64,000 bases of DNA, taken from the NCBI RefSeq assembly GCF_014836845.1, contig NZ_JACSQA010000010.1, positions 35,957 through 99,956 of the forward strand, read 5' to 3'. Numbering within the stretch: position 1 is the stretch's first letter; the number at the start of each line of letters is the position of its first letter. The position numbers and the translations under genes are program-made. Positions 63,820 through 64,000 of this stretch are shown here, one piece after another. The notes beneath the pieces are model-generated. The model saw only the letters and a program-made list of their open reading frames with translations. It was not told the origin of the DNA and made no database searches. The stretch comes from Ureibacillus galli. Its GTDB lineage: Bacteria; Bacillota; Bacilli; Bacillales_A; Planococcaceae.

Positions 63820-64000
63820 GAGGCTGGGACATAACTAGCTTCAAATAGTGAGAAAGGTGAATTTGATGAAACTCAAATTCACCTTTCTCTATTTTTGTGT
63901 GTAAATTCTTTTTTCTTTAGTTAATGGCCGTGAATTTTCTTAAATTCACGGCCATTAACGCGAGGCCCATTTCGTTTTCTACCTTCGATTTTCCTCGTAC
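63820..64000 (-). mobile_element. IS1182-family element, one end, cut by window edge
   Basis: Starts with GAGGCTGGGACATAACTAG, the terminal sequence typical of IS1182-type elements in Bacilli. Two perfect 17-bp hairpins follow: 63850-63866 with 63873-63889, and 63921-63937 with 63942-63958. The transposase end is encoded on the minus strand. Confidence 0.7.
63917..64000 (-). CDS. Transposase C-terminal end, IS1182 family (partial)
   Basis: Minus-strand reading gives VRGKSKVENEMGLALMAVNL then RKFTAIN-stop (stop at 63917-63919). The pattern K-x-E-N-E-x-G-L-x-L-M-A-x-N-L-R-K is the C-terminal signature of DDE transposases of the IS1182 group. The rest lies beyond the window. A 17-bp inverted repeat lies inside these last codons. 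Confidence 0.72.
   Translation of the reverse strand, partial: VRGKSKVENEMGLALMAVNLRKFTAIN

Noticed and set aside
1..64000. CRISPR arrays, tRNA or rRNA genes
   Set aside because: No regular repeat-spacer pattern, no tRNA cloverleaf motifs (GTTCGAATC with matching arms) and no rRNA sequence noticed on reading; a tRNAscan or CRISPR finder run would be decisive.

Overview
The window is chromosomal DNA of an AT-rich, low-GC, Gram-positive spore former, most like the Bacillaceae/Caryophanaceae (Lysinibacillus-Ureibacillus type). The evidence is the origin-proximal order walR-walK-walH-walI-walJ-htrA-rlmH, a type-H small acid-soluble spore protein, spore photoproduct lyase with SplA, a LysM/GH18 cortex-lytic type enzyme, strong Shine-Dalgarno sequences and frequent TTG/GTG starts. 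The species is inferred, not proven. There are no rRNA genes, tRNA genes or CRISPR arrays.

Layout. (1) 1-7.5 kb: the WalRK cell-wall two-component operon, HtrA, a CxxH/CxxC small protein and a dense DnaA-box cluster just before rlmH. (2) 7.97-11.70 kb: a 3.7-kb element inserted in the last codons of rlmH, flanked by 17-bp direct repeats that contain the SCC attachment core TATCATAA. It carries a decayed large serine recombinase, a truncated phage-type gene and an intact, unrecognised two-gene cassette (SAP-like protein plus winged-helix/Cys-rich protein). This is the strongest candidate for an undescribed system. (3) 11.9-18.6 kb: a polar amino-acid ABC transporter, a preQ1 riboswitch controlling queD-queE, an endonuclease I-type nuclease, an AraC regulator and a VOC protein. 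(4) 18.8-25.6 kb: a sensor kinase and response regulator running without a terminator into dltXABCD (teichoic acid D-alanylation). (5) 25.7-31.9 kb: UV repair genes (splB, splA, uvsE), then an aldo/keto reductase, MFS pump and HxlR regulator that share an ACTTTAAAGT operator, then an SDR enzyme. (6) 31.9-34.0 kb: a chromosomal ParMRC-like partition locus with a palindromic repeat array, an actin-like ATPase and a protein with two putative ribbon-helix-helix motifs.

(7) 34-45 kb: a MetNIQ-type transporter whose ATPase lacks the NIL domain, a DDAH-family hydrolase, a PdaC-type deacetylase, a HemAT-like globin chemoreceptor with Tyr in place of the proximal His, an SDR enzyme, sfsA and an ECF S-component. 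(8) 45-55.7 kb: a 1472-residue bacillopeptidase F-like protease, DUF1540 protein, RlaP-type nucleotidyltransferase, spore proteins, a lipoprotein, LysM-GH18 enzyme, PgeF and a LysM-CAP secreted protein. (9) 55.8-64 kb: an RND efflux permease with a divergent TetR regulator and palindromic operator, an amino-acid permease, tatC-tatA, a chromate transporter, and the end of an IS1182-like element cut by the window edge.

Most transcription units end in clear hairpin terminators, several of them shared by converging genes. Cell-envelope maintenance (WalRK, Dlt, PdaC, PgeF, LysM proteins, SwrC-like pump) and spore/UV survival are the recurring themes.
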